Source of the DNA: Homarus americanus
Lineage: Eukaryota > Arthropoda > Malacostraca > Decapoda > Nephropidae
DNA: 64,000 bases
Direction of reading: 5' to 3'
Assembly: GCF_018991925.1 (NCBI RefSeq)
Contig: NW_024756914.1
Span: 7,552,817-7,616,816 of the forward strand
Under the pieces are notes generated by a model that had not been told where the DNA came from, searched no databases, and saw nothing but the letters and a program-made list of their open reading frames with translations. This document shows, one piece after another, positions 1-13,600 of this stretch (its first letter is position 1; each line of letters starts with the position of its first letter). The translations under genes and the position numbers were made by a program.

Positions 1-165
1 TTTGTCTGTCTCTCTGTCTGCTGCTGCATCTGTCTATCTATCTATCTATCCATCTATCCCCCCCCCCCACACACACCCTCTGTCTGGCTGTCTGTCTGTC
101 TGTCTATCTATCTGTCTACTCTATCTATCTACTATCTATCCTCTCTATCTATCTATCTATCTATT
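1..165. repeat. TCTA/TCTG tetranucleotide microsatellite
   Basis: The stretch is built from CTAT and CTGT tetranucleotides, with a short C-run near 59-68 and a CACACA run. The open frame across it is low-complexity and is not a gene. Confidence 0.9.
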
Positions 166-248
166 AGGATGGGAGAGGGACGAAGAAAGGATTTACGTGG
201 AGGAGAGAACTGGAAAGTGATGGAGATTTACGATAGTTTGTCCTGAGG

Positions 249-480
249 TACGAGATGGAGAGGAGGAAGAGGAGGAGGAGGGGGAAGAGAGGAGGAGGAG
301 GAGGGAGGAGAGGAAGAGAGTCGGAAGAAGAGAGAGGAGGAGGAGAGAAAGAGAATGGGAGAGAGGAAGAGGGAATGGAAGTGGAGGAATAGGAGTAGAA
401 GAGGAGGGGAAGAAGAAGAAGAAGAAGAAAGAAAACAGAAGAGGTTATTAGGTACAGCAATGTAGAGAGAGAGAGAGAGA
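249..480. repeat. GA-rich polypurine tract (GAG/GAA simple repeat)
   Basis: The + strand is almost wholly purine, with GGAGGA, GAAGAA and a terminal GAGAGA run. The opposite strand reads Ser/Leu/Pro-rich in every frame, as expected from composition alone. Confidence 0.85.
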
Positions 481-1313
481 GATCAAACACAAAGTTACCC
501 CTGACACCAAAACAAAGTCAATGTCGCTGTTCATCCTGTGGTAAAAACTCCTCAGTAGCGTAATAAGAAGTAGTATTGTGCCTGAGGATGTTTGGATCCA
601 TCTCAAGGTTCATCCTCGAAAAAAAAAAGTTTCTCCTGTAAACCTCTCAAACAATTCAAATTTATTCAAGAGCCAAGTTTAGTCAGATGGTATTTTTGTA
701 TTGTATGAGAATAAATATTGGCGGTGTATTTTTGTATTTGTATGAATGTTAAGAATGTTGGTGTATTTTGTGTTGTATGAATATGAAGAAAGAAGAAGAA
801 GGAAAATACCTGATAAAGAGAAGAAAGTAGATAGATGATAACAACACAAACAGGTTGGGAAATGGAAGAAGAATAGGAGGAAGAGGAGAAGAAGAGGAAG
901 GAGGGAGGGATTAGGAGGAGGGAGAAGGTGAATATTGAATAAACGAAGAGAGAGAGATACTAACGTTGATAATGTCTACGAAAAGGGAAGAGATACGATG
1001 AATTAAGGAGAGAGAAACAGAAAGAAAAAGAGAAGTGGAGACAAAAGACAAACGAGAATAAATAGAAAATAAGATAATTATTCCCAAAAAGTAGAATAGA
1101 GAAACAGTCAATAAATAGAGAGAAAGAAGGTAGAAAATAAATAGTAGTAAGAGAAAACCAGGAAGAAAAGAGGAATTGGGAAGCATATAGGATGATAAAG
1201 TGAAGATATGAAGCATAATGAATAAATGAGTAAAAAAAAAAAAAAAAAAAAGAGAGAGAGATAACGACAGGGTTTAAGCAAGATGTCAAGAATGGAACGA
1301 ACAAAGCGTGAAG
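481..1313. other. Unassigned AT/GA-rich sequence
   Basis: I see no gene. The stretch is A-rich with scattered GAAGAA and GAGAGA runs and an A-run followed by GAGAGAGA near 1231-1260. Minus-strand frames here are Ser/Leu/Phe-rich low-complexity products without recognisable motifs. Confidence 0.6.
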
Positions 1314-3238
1314 GAGGATGGTGGTGAGGGTAGGATGGTGGTGATGGTAGGATGGTGGTGATGGTAGGATGGTGGTGATGGTAGGATGGTGGTGATGGTA
1401 GGATGGTGGTGATGCTAGGATGGTGGTGATGCTAGGATGGTGGTGATGGTAGGATGGTGGTGATGGTAGGATATGGGTGGTGATGGTAGGATGGTGGTGA
1501 TGGTAGGATGGTGGTGATGGTAGGATGGTGGTGATGGTAGGATGGTGATGATGGTAGGATGGTGGTGATGGTAGGATGGTGGTGATGGTAGGATGGTGGG
1601 TGATGGTAGCATGGTGGTGATGTGGTAGCATAGGTGGTGATGGTGGGATGGTGGTGATGGTAGGATGGTGGTGATGGTAGGATGGTGATGATGTTGGGAT
1701 GGTGGTGATGGTAGGATGGTGGTGATGGTAGGATGGTGGTGATGGTAGGATGGTGGTGATGGTAGGATGGTGGTGATGGTAGGATGGTGGTGATGGTAGG
1801 ATGGTGGTGATGGTAGGATGGTGGTGATGGTAGGATGGTGGAGTGATGGTAGGATGGTGGTGATGGTGGGATGGTGGTGATGGTAGGATGGTGATGATGG
1901 TAGGATGGTGATGATGGTAGGATGGTGGTGATGGTAGGATGGTGATGATGGTAGGATGGTGGTGATGGTAGGATGGTGGTGATGGTAGGATGGTGGTGAT
2001 GGTAGGATGGTGGTGATGGGATGGTGGGTGATGGTAGGATGGTGGTGATGGTAGGATGGTGGTGATGGTAGGATGGTGGTGATGGTAGGATGGTGGTGAT
2101 GGTAGGATGGTGGTGATGGTAGGATGGTGATGATGGTAGGATGGTGATGATGGTAGGATGGTGGTGATGGTAGGATGGTGATGATGGTAGGATGGTGGTG
2201 ATGGTAGGATGGTGGTGATGGTAGGATGGTGGTGATGGTAGGATGGTGGTGATGGTAGGATGGTGGTGATGGTAGGATGGTGGTGATGGTAGGATGGTGA
2301 TGATGGTAGGATGGTGGTGATGATGGTAGGATGGTGGTGATGGTGGGATGGTGGTGATGGTAGGATGGTGGTGATGGTGGGATGGTGATGATGGTAGGAT
2401 GGTGGTGATGGTAGGATGGTGGTGATGGTAGGATGGTGGTGATGGTAGGATGGTGGTGAGGGTAGGATGGTGGTGATGGTAGGATGGGTGTGATGATGGT
2501 AGGATGGTGGTGATGGTAGGATGGTGGTGATGGTAGGATGGTGGTGATGGTAGGATGGTGGTGATGGTAGGATGGTGGTGATGGTAGGATGGTGGTGATG
2601 GTAGGATGGTGGTGATGGTAGGATGGTGATGATGGTAGGATGGTGGTGATGGTAGGAATGGTGGTGATGGTAGGATGGTGGTGATGGTAGGATGGTGGTG
2701 ATGGTAGGATGGTGATGATGGTAGGATGGTGGTGATGGTAGGATGGTGGTGATGGTAGGATGGTGGTGATGGTAGGATGGTGGTGAGGGTAGGATGGTGG
2801 TGATGGTAGGATGGTGGTGGGGTAGGATGGTGGTGATGGTAGGATGGTGGTGATGGTAGGATGGTGGTGATGGTAGGATGGTGGTGATGGTAGGATGGTG
2901 GTGATGGTAGGATGGTGGTGATGGTGGCGGTGGTGATGGTAGGATGGGTGGTGATGGTAGGATGGTGGTGATGTAGGATGGTGATGGTAGGATGGTGGTG
3001 ATGGTAGGATGGTGGTGATGGTAGGATGGTGGTGATGGTGGGATGGTGGTGATGGTAGGATGTAGGTGATGTGGTAGGATGGTGGTGATGGTAGGAGGTG
3101 GTGGTGATGGTAGGATGGTGGTGATGGTAGGATGGTGGTGATGGTAGGATGGTGGTGATGGTAGGATGGTGGTGATGGTAGGATGGTGGTGATGGTGGCA
3201 TGGTGGTGATGGTAGGATGGTGGTGATGGTAGGATGGG
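1314..3238. repeat. 17-bp minisatellite array, about 113 units
   Basis: The unit is TAGGATGGTGGTGATGG, repeated head to tail with few variants (GATGATGG, GAGGG, an occasional extra G). Because 17 is not a multiple of 3 and the minus strand of the unit has no stop in any phase, all three minus frames stay open. They read the same His/Pro/Thr/Ser 17-residue cycle. The long open frames here (up to 792 codons at 960-3338) are therefore an arithmetical by-product of the repeat. The + strand is G-rich (GGTGG, GATGG). Confidence 0.95.
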
Positions 3239-3242
3239 GTAT

Positions 3243-3720
3243 CCGGCCTGCCTGCCTGCCTGCCTGCCCATCTGTCTGCCTGCCTACCTGCCTCTCTGCC
3301 TGCCTACCTGCCTGTCTGCCTGCCTGCCTGCCTGCCAATCAATCTGCCTGCCTCCCTGTCTATCTGTCTACCTTCCAGCCTGCTAACAACTCCTGCGTGT
3401 CAGCCTGCCTTTCTACCTACCTCCCAGCCTGCTTGCTTGCTATTACCTGCCAGATTGCCTGCCTGTCTGCCTACCATCCTGTCTAACTGCCTGCCATCCG
3501 ACCTATCGTCCTGTCTGCCAGCCTGTTTGCCCTATTTTAACCCTGCCTGCCTGTCAGTCTCCTACATCCTGCCATCCTACCAACCAACCTGCCCTACTAT
3601 CCTGCCATCCTACTACCAACCTGCCCTACTATTACCCTGTCTCCCTACCATCCTGCCATCCTACCAACCAACCTGCCCTACTATCACCCTGTCATCCTTC
3701 CATCCTGCCTGCCCTCCGGA
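3243..3720. repeat. TGCC/CCTG-type simple repeat grading into a CCATCCTACC-rich block
   Basis: The first half is CTGCC tetranucleotide-like repeats. The second half repeats CCATCCTACCAACC and CTGCCCTACTAT motifs. Base composition flips abruptly from G-rich to C-rich on the + strand at about 3240. No coding sequence is supported. Confidence 0.85.
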
Positions 3721-3807
3721 AGAGCAGATCAAGTAAGGTCAATATATTTTCTCGTGATGTGAATGAATTTGCATGTAAACTCGGGAATATTTGAGAGCTG
3801 GCACCTT
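3721..3807. other. Short unique spacer between arrays
   Basis: About 87 bases of AT-richer sequence without a repeat or gene separate the TGCC block from the 13-bp array. Confidence 0.5.
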
Positions 3808-5267
3808 CCCTGGCACATCCCTGGCACCTTCCCTGGCACCCTCCTCTGGCACCTTCCCTGGCACCCTCCACTGGCACCTTCCTGGCACCCCTCCCTGGCA
3901 ACCCTCCTCTGGTACTTTCCCTGGCCTCCTCTGGCACCCTACCCGTGCTACCCCGGCACCCTCCCTGGCACCCTTCCTGGCACCTACCCTGGCACCCCTT
4001 CCTAGCACCTTCCCCTGGCACGTTCCCTGGCACCCTCCTCTGGCACCTCCCTAGCACCCTCCTCTGGCACTTTCCCTGGCACCCCCTCTGGCACCGCCCC
4101 CATGGCACCCCTACCCCGGCACCCTACCCCTGGCACCTACCTGGCACCCTACCCCTGGCACCCTACCCCTGGCACCCCTACCCCTGGCACCCCTAGCCCT
4201 GGCACCCCTAGCCTGGCACCCTACCCTGGCACCCTCCTCTGCGCATCCCTGGCACCCTACCCTGGCACCTTCCCTGGCACCCTCCTCTGGCACCTTCCCT
4301 GGCACCTCCTCCTGGCACCTTCCCTGGCACCCCTCCTCTGACACCTTCCCATGGCACCCTACCCTGGCACCCTTCCCTGGCACCCACCCATGGCATCCTA
4401 CCTGGCACCCTACCCCTGGCATCCTCCCCTTGGCACCCCACCCTGGCACCCTCCTCTGACACCTTCCCCATGGCACCCTACCCTGGCACCCCTGGCACCC
4501 TACCTGGCACCTTCCCTGGCACCTACCCCTGGCACCCCTACCACCCCTGGCACCCCTACCCCTGGCACCCTACCCTGGCACCCTACCTGGCACCCACACC
4601 TGGCACCCTACCCTGGTACCCTACCCTGGCACCCTACCCTGGCATCCTTCTCTGGCACCCCTACCCCTGGCACCCCTACCCCTGGCACCCCTACCCCTGG
4701 CACCTACCCTGGCACCCTACCTGGCACCTCTCTGGCACCCTACCTGGCACCCTACCCCTGGCACCCCTACCCTGGCACCCTACCCTGGCATCCTACTCTG
4801 GCACCTACCCCTGGCACCTACCCTGGCACCCCTACCCCGGCACCCTACCCTGGCACCCTACCCCTGGCACTACCCCTGGCACCCTACCTGGCACCCCTAC
4901 CTGGCACCCTACCTGGCACCCTACCCTGGCACCCTACCCCTGGCACCCTACCTGGCATCCTCCTCTGGCACCCTACCTGGCACCTACCCTGGCACCTACC
5001 CTGGCACCCTACCTGGCACCCTCCCTGGCACCCTACCCTGGCACCCTACCCTGGCACCCTACCCTGGCACCCTACCCTGGCACCCTACCCTAGCACCCTA
5101 CCCTGGCATCCTCCACTGGCACCGTACCCCTAGCACCCTACCCCTGGCATCCTCCTCTGGCACCCCTACCCCTGGCACCCCTACCCCTGGCACCCTACCC
5201 TGGCATCCTCCACTGGCACCGTACCTAGCACCTACCTGGCATCCTCCTCTGGCACCCTACCCCTGGC
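3808..5267. repeat. 13-bp minisatellite array (CCTGGCACCCTAC)
   Basis: The core unit is CCTGGCACCCTAC, with length variants of about 11-15 bp (CCTGGCACCTTCC, CCTCCTCTGGCACC, CCCCTGGCACCC). It ends at the gap, so the true right boundary is unknown. The Trp/His/Pro-rich + frames and Gly/Arg/Gln-rich minus frames are repeat-generated and not supported as genes. Confidence 0.93.
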
Positions 5268-5367
5268 NNNNNNNNNNNNNNNNNNNNNNNNNNNNNNNNN
5301 NNNNNNNNNNNNNNNNNNNNNNNNNNNNNNNNNNNNNNNNNNNNNNNNNNNNNNNNNNNNNNNNNNN
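5268..5367. other. Assembly gap of exactly 100 N
   Basis: There are 100 consecutive N between two different tandem arrays. The round length suggests a placeholder, so neither the distance nor the relative orientation of the flanks is guaranteed. Confidence 0.98.
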
Positions 5368-8300
5368 CGGTACATCAGCGGTGCGATTTATCAGCAGCAG
5401 CATTGGCGGCGGCACTACCGCGTGCGCGTGCGATCGCTGCGGCGATTACCGTGCAGCAGCACGCTGACGGCGACGGTCAGGCAGCAGCACATTGGCGCAG
5501 GCGATTTACTGCGCAGCAGGCGGCTGATGGCGGCGATTTATCGCGCGCAGCGCGAGCACGCGACGGCGACGGCTGCGCAGCAGCTGCTGGCGCGGCGGCG
5601 ATGGAATGGCGGCAGCATACAGTGGCGACCACGTGCAGCAGCAGCAGCGGCGACGATGCACAGCAGTGCAGCGCAGGATGAAAGCGCAGGCGATGAAGAG
5701 CAGACGCGAAAAGATGGCCAGCAGCAGCGACGCGACGGGGATGGCTTGCGCAGCAGCAGGATGGCAGGCGATGGTCAGCAGCAGCGGCGATGGCGATGGC
5801 GATGGCCGTGCAGCAGGCATGGCGGTGGTGACGATTGCGCAGCAGCAGCACGGCGACGCAGGATTTATCGCAGCAGCAGACGCCACCGCCATCAGGCACA
5901 GCATGGCGGCGGCGACGGGACGCGCAGCAGCAAGATATGATGGCGACGAAATGCGCAGAAAGCGGCGATAAGCGCGCTATCGGTCAGCAGCAGCGTATCG
6001 GGCGTGCGGGCAAAATGCGCAGCGTCGCTGACGGCGGGATGGCCGCGCAGCAGCACATTGGCGACGGTGGGATAATGGGTGCAGTGATATGATGCTGACG
6101 GCGGCAGGCTGTGCAGCAAGGCGACAGCGACGGCGACGGTCAGCGCAGCACGCGGGCGACGGTCGTGCAGCAGCGGCGGCTGGCGGTGGCGATTACTGTG
6201 CAGCGCGGCATCGAGCGGCAGGTGTAATGCGCGGCAGTTGGCGACGTTACGGCGATGGCCGTGCGCGTTACGCGGCAGCGATGGCCGTGCAGCGGTGTTA
6301 CATTGCGCGAGCGCGCGAATAACGCGCAGCGTGCGATTGGCGGTGGCGATTGCACGTAAAGGTTGTTACTGCGGCGGCGACGCGAACGCGCAAAGAGCAG
6401 CATTGCGGTGGTGTATTGCAGCGGCGCCTGGCGACGGCGATTTACCCGCAGATATGACGCGATGATTGCGCGAGGAAAGCAAAACGATGACGGCGACGGT
6501 CGTGCAGCAGCACATTGCGACGCCACTGGGTCAGCAGCAGCAGGATGCTACGCAGGCGGCCAGCAGGCGCAAGACAGCAGGCGACGGTCAGGCAGCAGCA
6601 TATTGCGCGACGGCGACACGCGCAGCAGCACATTGCGACGGCGGTGGTCAGCAGGCAAAGCGACGGCGGATGTATTGCGTGTAGCAGCGGCCAGTGGGGA
6701 TGGCTGCAGCGAAAGAGATGCGGTGGTGATGACGCAGCAGCAAGATTGCGGTGGTGGTGGTCGCAGCAGCGACGCGACGCGATGGCTGTGCAGCAGCAAG
6801 AGCGGCAGGATGGCTGTGCAGCAGCAGCATTGCGATGGTGATGGTCGTGCAGCAGCAGACAGCAAAGACGACAGGGCACGGTGCAGTGATGCATTGTGCA
6901 GGGTAGCAGGCGGCGGTGGTATTTCAGTAGCAGCGTTCAGCGACGGCGATTATCAGGCAAGAAAGCAGCATCAGCGACGGCGACGCACAGCAGGAAAGCA
7001 AAACCGGCGACGGCGCATGGCCAGCAGCAGTGCATCAAGCGTGACGGCGACGGTCAAAGCAGAGCAGACGCGACGGCGGCGGCCGTGCGCGGGCATATCG
7101 CGACGGCGATTTCTTACCGCGCAGCAGCACATATGCGATGGCGACGCACCAGCAGCAGCGGCGATTGCCGTGACGGCGATGGCCCGGTGCTGGAGCGGCT
7201 GGCGCGCAGCGGCGATGGTCGCAGCAGCATATTGCGGGTGGTGGTGGGTTGCGCGTGAGCAAAACATGCACGGTGGTGGTCAGTAGCAGCAGCATTGCGG
7301 CGCGACGGTCAGCAGCAGCAGGATGACGTGCGCGGATGGCTCAGCAGCAGCAGCACGGCGCGCGACGTCAGCAGCAGCAGCATCGGAGCGGCGGCGATTG
7401 CATGCGCAGCAGCAGGACGCTGCGGTGGTGACGGCTGCAGCGGCGTGATGACGGAAGAAAACCGCGGCGGCGATGCACAAAGAAAGAAAGAGACGGCGGT
7501 GCGATGAACAGGAAGAAAGGAAAGCATTGCGCGGCGATTTACTGCGCAAAGAAAGAAGATCAGCAGGCGATGCATTGCGCAGCAGCGCACGCGGCGGCTA
7601 CGTCAGCAAAGCAGTTATGCATGGCGCGTGACGGCGGCATCGCGAAGCAAACGCGGCAGTGACGGCTGCACAGCAGCAACGCGACGGCAGACGACCAGCA
7701 GCAGCAGGATACACGCAGCAAGCGTGCAGCAGACCGCGATGCGGCGGCCTGCGCAGAAGCATACCCGCGCAGCGATGGCCGCGCAGCAGTGACCAAGCGA
7801 CGGCGACGACCGTGCAGCAGCATAACGCGACGGCGGCGGCCGTGCAGCACATCACGGCGCGGTGGCACGCTCAGCAGCATACAGCGGTGGTGGGCGACGG
7901 TGCAGCGCATAAGCGACGGCGGATTGCCAGCAGCAAACAGCGAGATGGCGGTCAAGCAGCAGAGACTGCAGCAAGGGCACGGTCAAAGAAGAAAGACACA
8001 AGCGACGGCGACCGCCCTGGCAGCAGCGTGACTGCGACGGTGATTGGCAGCGCAGCAGCGCATCGCCACGCGGTGGCAGCAGCAGCAGCATCGCCACGCG
8101 CGTATCGTGCTGTGCAGCGCAGACCGCAGCAGTGACGGCTGCGCAGCAGAAGACAACGCGACGGCGACGGTCGCGCAGCAGGCAACGCGACGGCGCAGGC
8201 CGTGCAGCAGCAGGATGCGCGATCAGGTGGCTGCGCAGCAGCAGACGGCGGCAAGTGATGGTCAGCAGCAGCAGCACGCGACGGCGACGGCCAGCAGCAG

Positions 8301-11300
8301 ACCTGCTGCGGTGACGCGCAGCAGCGACTGCGCGGCAGGTATCGCGCAGCAGCAAACACAGCAGACGGCATCAGCAGCAGAAAGAAGACGGCGGCAGACG
8401 GTCAGCAGAAGTGACAAGCGACGGCGATCATCAAGAAAGAAAGAAGCACAGGTCAGATGCACGCGCAGCAGTGACAAGCGACGGCGGCACGCAAAGAAAC
8501 AGACGGCGGTCGACGGCCAGCGTAGAAACAAAATGCGATGGTGATGGCTGTGCAGCAGCAGACGCGGCGTGGTGGTGGCTGCAGCAGCAAACAGTGATGG
8601 TGATGGCTGTGCAGCAGCAGACAGTGCGACATGGTGGCAGGACAGTGATGGCGGTGGTGTGCAGCAGCATTGCGGTGGTGATGGCTGTGCAGCAGCGTGA
8701 CTGCGATGGTGATGAGCAGCAGCAAAACAGTGATGGTGGTATGCAGTAGCATTGCGATGTCAGTAGCAGCAGACAGCGGATGGTGAGATGGCTGAGTAGC
8801 AGACAGCGGATGCAGGATGGCTGCGCAGCAGCAGGACGTGGTGACAGCAGTAGCAAACAGCGACGGCGACGCATTGCGCAGCAGCAGATCAGCGGTGGCG
8901 ATTATCGTGCAAGCAGCATACTGCGCAGCGGCGATGGCTGGTGCAGCAGCAGATTGCGCGGCGGCGATTATTGCGCAGCAGCAGATTGCGGCAGGATGGC
9001 TGCGCAGCAGCAGCACGATGGCGATGGCTCAGGCAGCAGCAGCATCGCGACGGTGATGGCTGCGCAGCAGCAGACGGCGGCGGCGGATGGTCTGTGCAGC
9101 AGCAGCATGGCGACGGCGATGGCCGTGCAGCAGCAGCACTGCGCGACGGTGATGGCTGCAGCAGCAGCAGCGGCGGTGATGGCTGGGTGGCAGCAGCGGA
9201 GACGCGATGGCGGATGGCTGCGCAGCAGCAGAAAGCGGCGGCGGATGGCTGCGCAGCAGCAGACAGCGACGGTGACGCTTGCGCAGCAGTGACGGCGCGA
9301 TGGCTGTGCACGCAGCAGCATGCGCGCGGTGATGGTCAGCAGCAGCGATTGCCGATGGCGATTGATTGCGCAGCAGCAGATGGCGGCGGCGTGATGGTCG
9401 CGCAGCAGCAAACAGCGACGGCGATGGCCTGCGCAGCAGCAAGATGCGGCGGCGATGGCTGCGCAGCGCACATCAGCGACGGCGATGGCTGCGCAGCAGC
9501 AGACGGCGATGGCGACGGTCGTGCAGCAGCACATTGCGCCGGCGATGGCTGTGCGCAGCGCACACGCGACGGCGGATGGCTGCGCAGCAGCAGCATTGCG
9601 GTGCGATGGCTCGTGCAGCAGCAACAGCGGCAGGTATCAGCAGCAGCAACCGCGTGACGGCACGGGCTGCGCAGCAGCAGCACGCGATGCGATGGTCAGC
9701 AGCAGCAGCATCAGCGACGGCGGCGTATCGTGCAGCGCACTGGCGACGGCGATTATCGGTGCAGCGTTGCGATGGTGATGGTCAGGCAGCAGCAGACAGC
9801 GGCGGCTGATGGCTGGTGCAAGAACAGATGCGGTGGCGGCGGTCGTGCAGCAGCAGCACGTGACGGCGATGATTGCAGAGCGCCAAGAGCGGCGGTGGAT
9901 GGTCAGCAGCAGCAGACGCGACGGCGGATGGCAGCAGCAGCAGATTGGCGGTGGTGATGGCTGTGCAGCAGCAGCATTGCGGCGACGATTGCGGCAGCAG
10001 CAGATGCGTGGTGGTGGTGGCTGTGCAGCAGCAAACAGTGACGGTGATGGCTGTGCAGCAGCAGATTGCGACGGCGATGGCTGCGCAGCAGCAAACAGCG
10101 ATGGTGATGGCTGTGCAGTCAGCAGCATGCGATGGGTGATGCATGTGCAGGCATGGTGCGATGGTGGTGGTCAGCAGTGGCAGACAGCGGTGGTGATGGC
10201 TGTGCAGCAGCAGACAGTGATGGTGATGGTCAGCAGCAGCAGACAGCGATGGTGGTGGTCGTGTGCGCAGACAGCGACGGCGGGATGGTCAGCAGCAGAA
10301 GAAAGCGGCGGTGGCGATGCATGTGCAGCAGCAGATCTGCGGCGGCTGATGGCTCTGCAGCAGACAGCGGTGGCGGCGGTCGCGCAGCAGCAGACATGAT
10401 GCGGATGGTCGTGCAGGCAGTGAGTGGCGGCGGATGGCTGTGCAGCAGTGAAGACGGTGCGGATGGTGATGGCTGCGTAGCAGCAGACAGTGGCGATGGC
10501 TGCGTAGCAGCAGATGCGGCGGTGATGGCTGGCTGCGCAGCAGCAGACAGCGGTGGTGTGGCTGCAGCAGCAAACTGGTGCGGATGGCGATGGCTGTGCA
10601 GCAGCAGCATTGCGCGGATGGCGATGGTCAGGCAGCAGCAAACAGCGACGGTGATGGTCAGCAGCAGCAGCATTGGTGACGGTGATGATTGCGCAGCAGC
10701 AGACGCGGATGGTGATGGCTGCGCAGCGGCAGCATGCGATGGCGAGATGGCTGCGCAGCAGCAGCATTGCGACGGCGATGGCTCGTGCAGCAGCAGACAG
10801 CGACGGTGACGATTGCGCAGCAGCCATGGCGCTGCGGCGTGATGGCTGCGAAGAAAGCAGCACGCGGTGCGTATCAGGCAGCAGCAAACGCGACGGCGGT
10901 GGTCAGCAGCAGCATGAAGTGGCGGGTGATCGGTCAGAAGACAGCAGACGGCGATGGCGATTTAGCAGCAGAAAGAAGATTGCGGCGTGGCGATGCATTG
11001 CGCAGCAGCAGAATGGCAGGCGGGATGGCTGCAGAAGCAGCACATCGCGGCGGACGCAGCGAGCAGCAGCATGCGCGACGGCGGCGGTCAGCAGCAGCAA
11101 ACAGCAGGCGAGTGGCTCGCGCAGCAGCAAGATTGCGCGGCGGCGATGGCTGCGCAGCAGGTTGGCGGTGCATGATGGCCGTGCAGCAGCAGCATTGCGC
11201 GGCGGCGATGGTCAGCAGCAGCAGACGCGGCGGCGATGGCTGCGCAGCAGCAGACGCGATGGTGGTGGTCGTGGCGCAGCAAAACAGCGGCGGCGACGTC

Positions 11301-13600
11301 AGGGCAGCAGCAGATTGCGATGGCGATGGCCGTGCAGCAGCACAGCAGACGGTGGTATCAGTAGCAGCAGCATGGCGACGGCGGTGGCTTGCGCAGCAGG
11401 CACCTGCGGCGGCGACGGTCGCAGCGATAGTGATGGCGATTGTGCAGCAGCAGCATCAAGATGGCGGCGGTTGCGCAGCAGCAGCATTGGCGGTGGTGAT
11501 GGTCAGGCAGCAGCAGACGGTGCGGCGGCGATGGCTGTGCAGCAGCAGACGAGTGATGGCATGGCTGCGGTGCAGCAGCAAAACAGTGATGGCGGTGGCT
11601 GTGCAGCAGCAGACTGGGTGGGTGATGGCTGCGTGCAGCAGAGCATTGCGACGGTGATGCACACAGCAGTGACAGCGACGGCGATGGCTGTGCAGCAGCA
11701 GACAGCGACGGCGGTGGCTTCGTGCAGCAGACGGCGATGGTGGTGGCTGCAGCAGCAGACGGCGGTGGCGATGGTTGCGCAGCAGCAGCATTGCGACGGT
11801 GATGGTCAGCAGCAGACGACGGCGGCGGTCAGCAGCACGGCGACGGTGGTCAGCAGCAGCAGACTGGCGGGGTGATGGTTGTGCAGCAGCAGACAGCGAT
11901 GGCGATGGTCAGCAGCAGCAGACAGCGGCGGTGATGGCTGTGCAGCGACAGCGGTGGTGGTGGTTGCGCAGCAGCAAAACAGTGATGGTGATGGCTGTGC
12001 AGCAGCAGACAGTGCAGGTGATGGCTGCGTGCAGTGACGCGAGATGGCGATGGCTGTGCAGCAGCAGACAGTGCGGTGATGGTTGTGCAGCAGGCGTGAT
12101 GCGGATGGTGGGTGGTTGTGCAGCAGCAGATTGCGGTGGCGGGATGGCTGCAGTAGCAAACAGCGGATGGTGATGGTCAGCAGTAGCAGCAGCAGCGGCG
12201 GTGGTGGCTGTGTAAGCAGCAACAGTGATGGTGGTGGCTGTGCAGCAGCAGCATTGCGGCGGCGATGGCTGTGCAGAAGTGACTGGTGCGGTGGCGATTA
12301 TTGCAGCAGCAAACAGTGATGGGTGATTGCTGTGTAGCAGCATTGGCGGTGGTGATGGCTGTGCAGCAGCAGCAGATTGCGGTGGCATGGTATGTGCAGC
12401 AGCAAACTGGCGGTGGTGGCGGTCAGGCAGCAAACAGTGACGGCGGTGGCTGTGCAGCAGCAGACAGCGGCGGCGATGTCTACTGCGCAGCAGCACTGCG
12501 AATGCGATTCATCGCAGCAGCGACTGATGGCTGCGATACTGCGCAGCGCAAACGGTGATGACGGTGGCGGCTGCGCAGCGTACATCGAGTGGCGGCGATG
12601 GCTCGCGCAGCAGCACGGCGGCGCAGATTATCGCGCAGCAGCGCGACTTGCGGCGATTTACTGCGCAGCAGCAGACGGCGGCGGCGGCATTGCCAGCAGC
12701 AAAACGAAGCGACTGGCGATTACCGTGCAGCAGGGCACATTGCGGGCGGTGATTTACCGCGCAGCAGCAGACTGCGACGGCGTGATTCTGTGCAGCAGCA
12801 GACGGTGACGGCGCTCGGCTGTGCAGCAGCGATCAGCGACGGCGATTGACTGTGCAGCAGCAGATTGCGGCGGTGATCGATTGCGGCAGCAGCAAACGAC
12901 AGTGACGGTGACGGTCAGCAGCAGCGACAGTGGCGGCGGATGGTCAGCAGCAGCAGATGCGATGGTGGTGGTTGTGTAGCAGTGACAGCAGATGGTGATG
13001 GCTGTGCAGAGCAGATGGTGCGGCGGTGATGGCTGTGCAGTAGCAAACAGTGGTGGTGATGGTTGTGCAGTGCAGATGGCGATGGTGGTGGCTGTGCAGC
13101 AGGCGTGATGGCGGATGGTGATGTTGCGCAGTAGCAGACTGCGATGGCGGTGGCTGTGTAGCAGAGACAGTGATGGTGATGGCGTAGTGTGCAGATGGTG
13201 CGGTGGTGATGGTTGTGCAGTAGCAAACTGCGGTGGTGATGGCCGGTGCAGCAGCAGACGGTGATGGTGATGGCTGTGCAGTAGTGACAGTGGATGGTGA
13301 TGGCAGTAGCAGCAGACGCGTGGTGATGGTTGCAGCAGCAAAACAGCGATGGTGATGGCTGTGCAGCAGTGATGCGTGCGGTGATGGCTGGTAGCAGGCG
13401 TGAGATTGCGATGGTGATTATTGCGTGCAGCAGCAGACTGCGACGGTGATGGTCTGTGTAGCAGCAGACAGTGGATGGCAGGCAGACAGTGGTGGATGGC
13501 TGTGTAGCAGCAGACAGTGATGGGTGATGGCTGTGCAGCAGATGGCGGTGGTGGTGGCTGCAGTAGCAGCACGGTGGTGGTGGCATGTAGCAGCAGACAG
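5368..13600 (+). repeat. 30-bp satellite, CG/CAG-rich part of left arm
   Basis: A roughly 30-bp unit combines a GATGGCGATGG or GACGGCGATGG half with a CTGCGCAGCAGCAGACAG half. Monomers are diverged at the left, with many CG dinucleotides and GCGATTTACTGCGC variants, and more regular from about 9 kb. Since 30 is a multiple of 3, each frame gives a 10-residue cycle (an Asp-Gly-Asp-Gly-Cys-Ala-Ala-Ala-Asp-Ser type, a Gln-Gln-Gln type, and so on). Several frames are open simultaneously on both strands, so no reading frame is favoured. From about 12.9 kb TG replaces CG and the arrays mix CAG and TAG triplets. Confidence 0.92.

Noticed and set aside
960..3338. 792-codon His/Pro-rich minus frame
   Set aside because: It is generated by the stop-free 17-bp repeat; identical cycles occur in the other two frames.
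5400..12800. Poly-Gln / CAG-repeat protein
   Set aside because: CAGCAGCAG blocks are part of a 30-bp noncoding-type monomer; Gln-, Ala- and Ser-rich frames are all open together.
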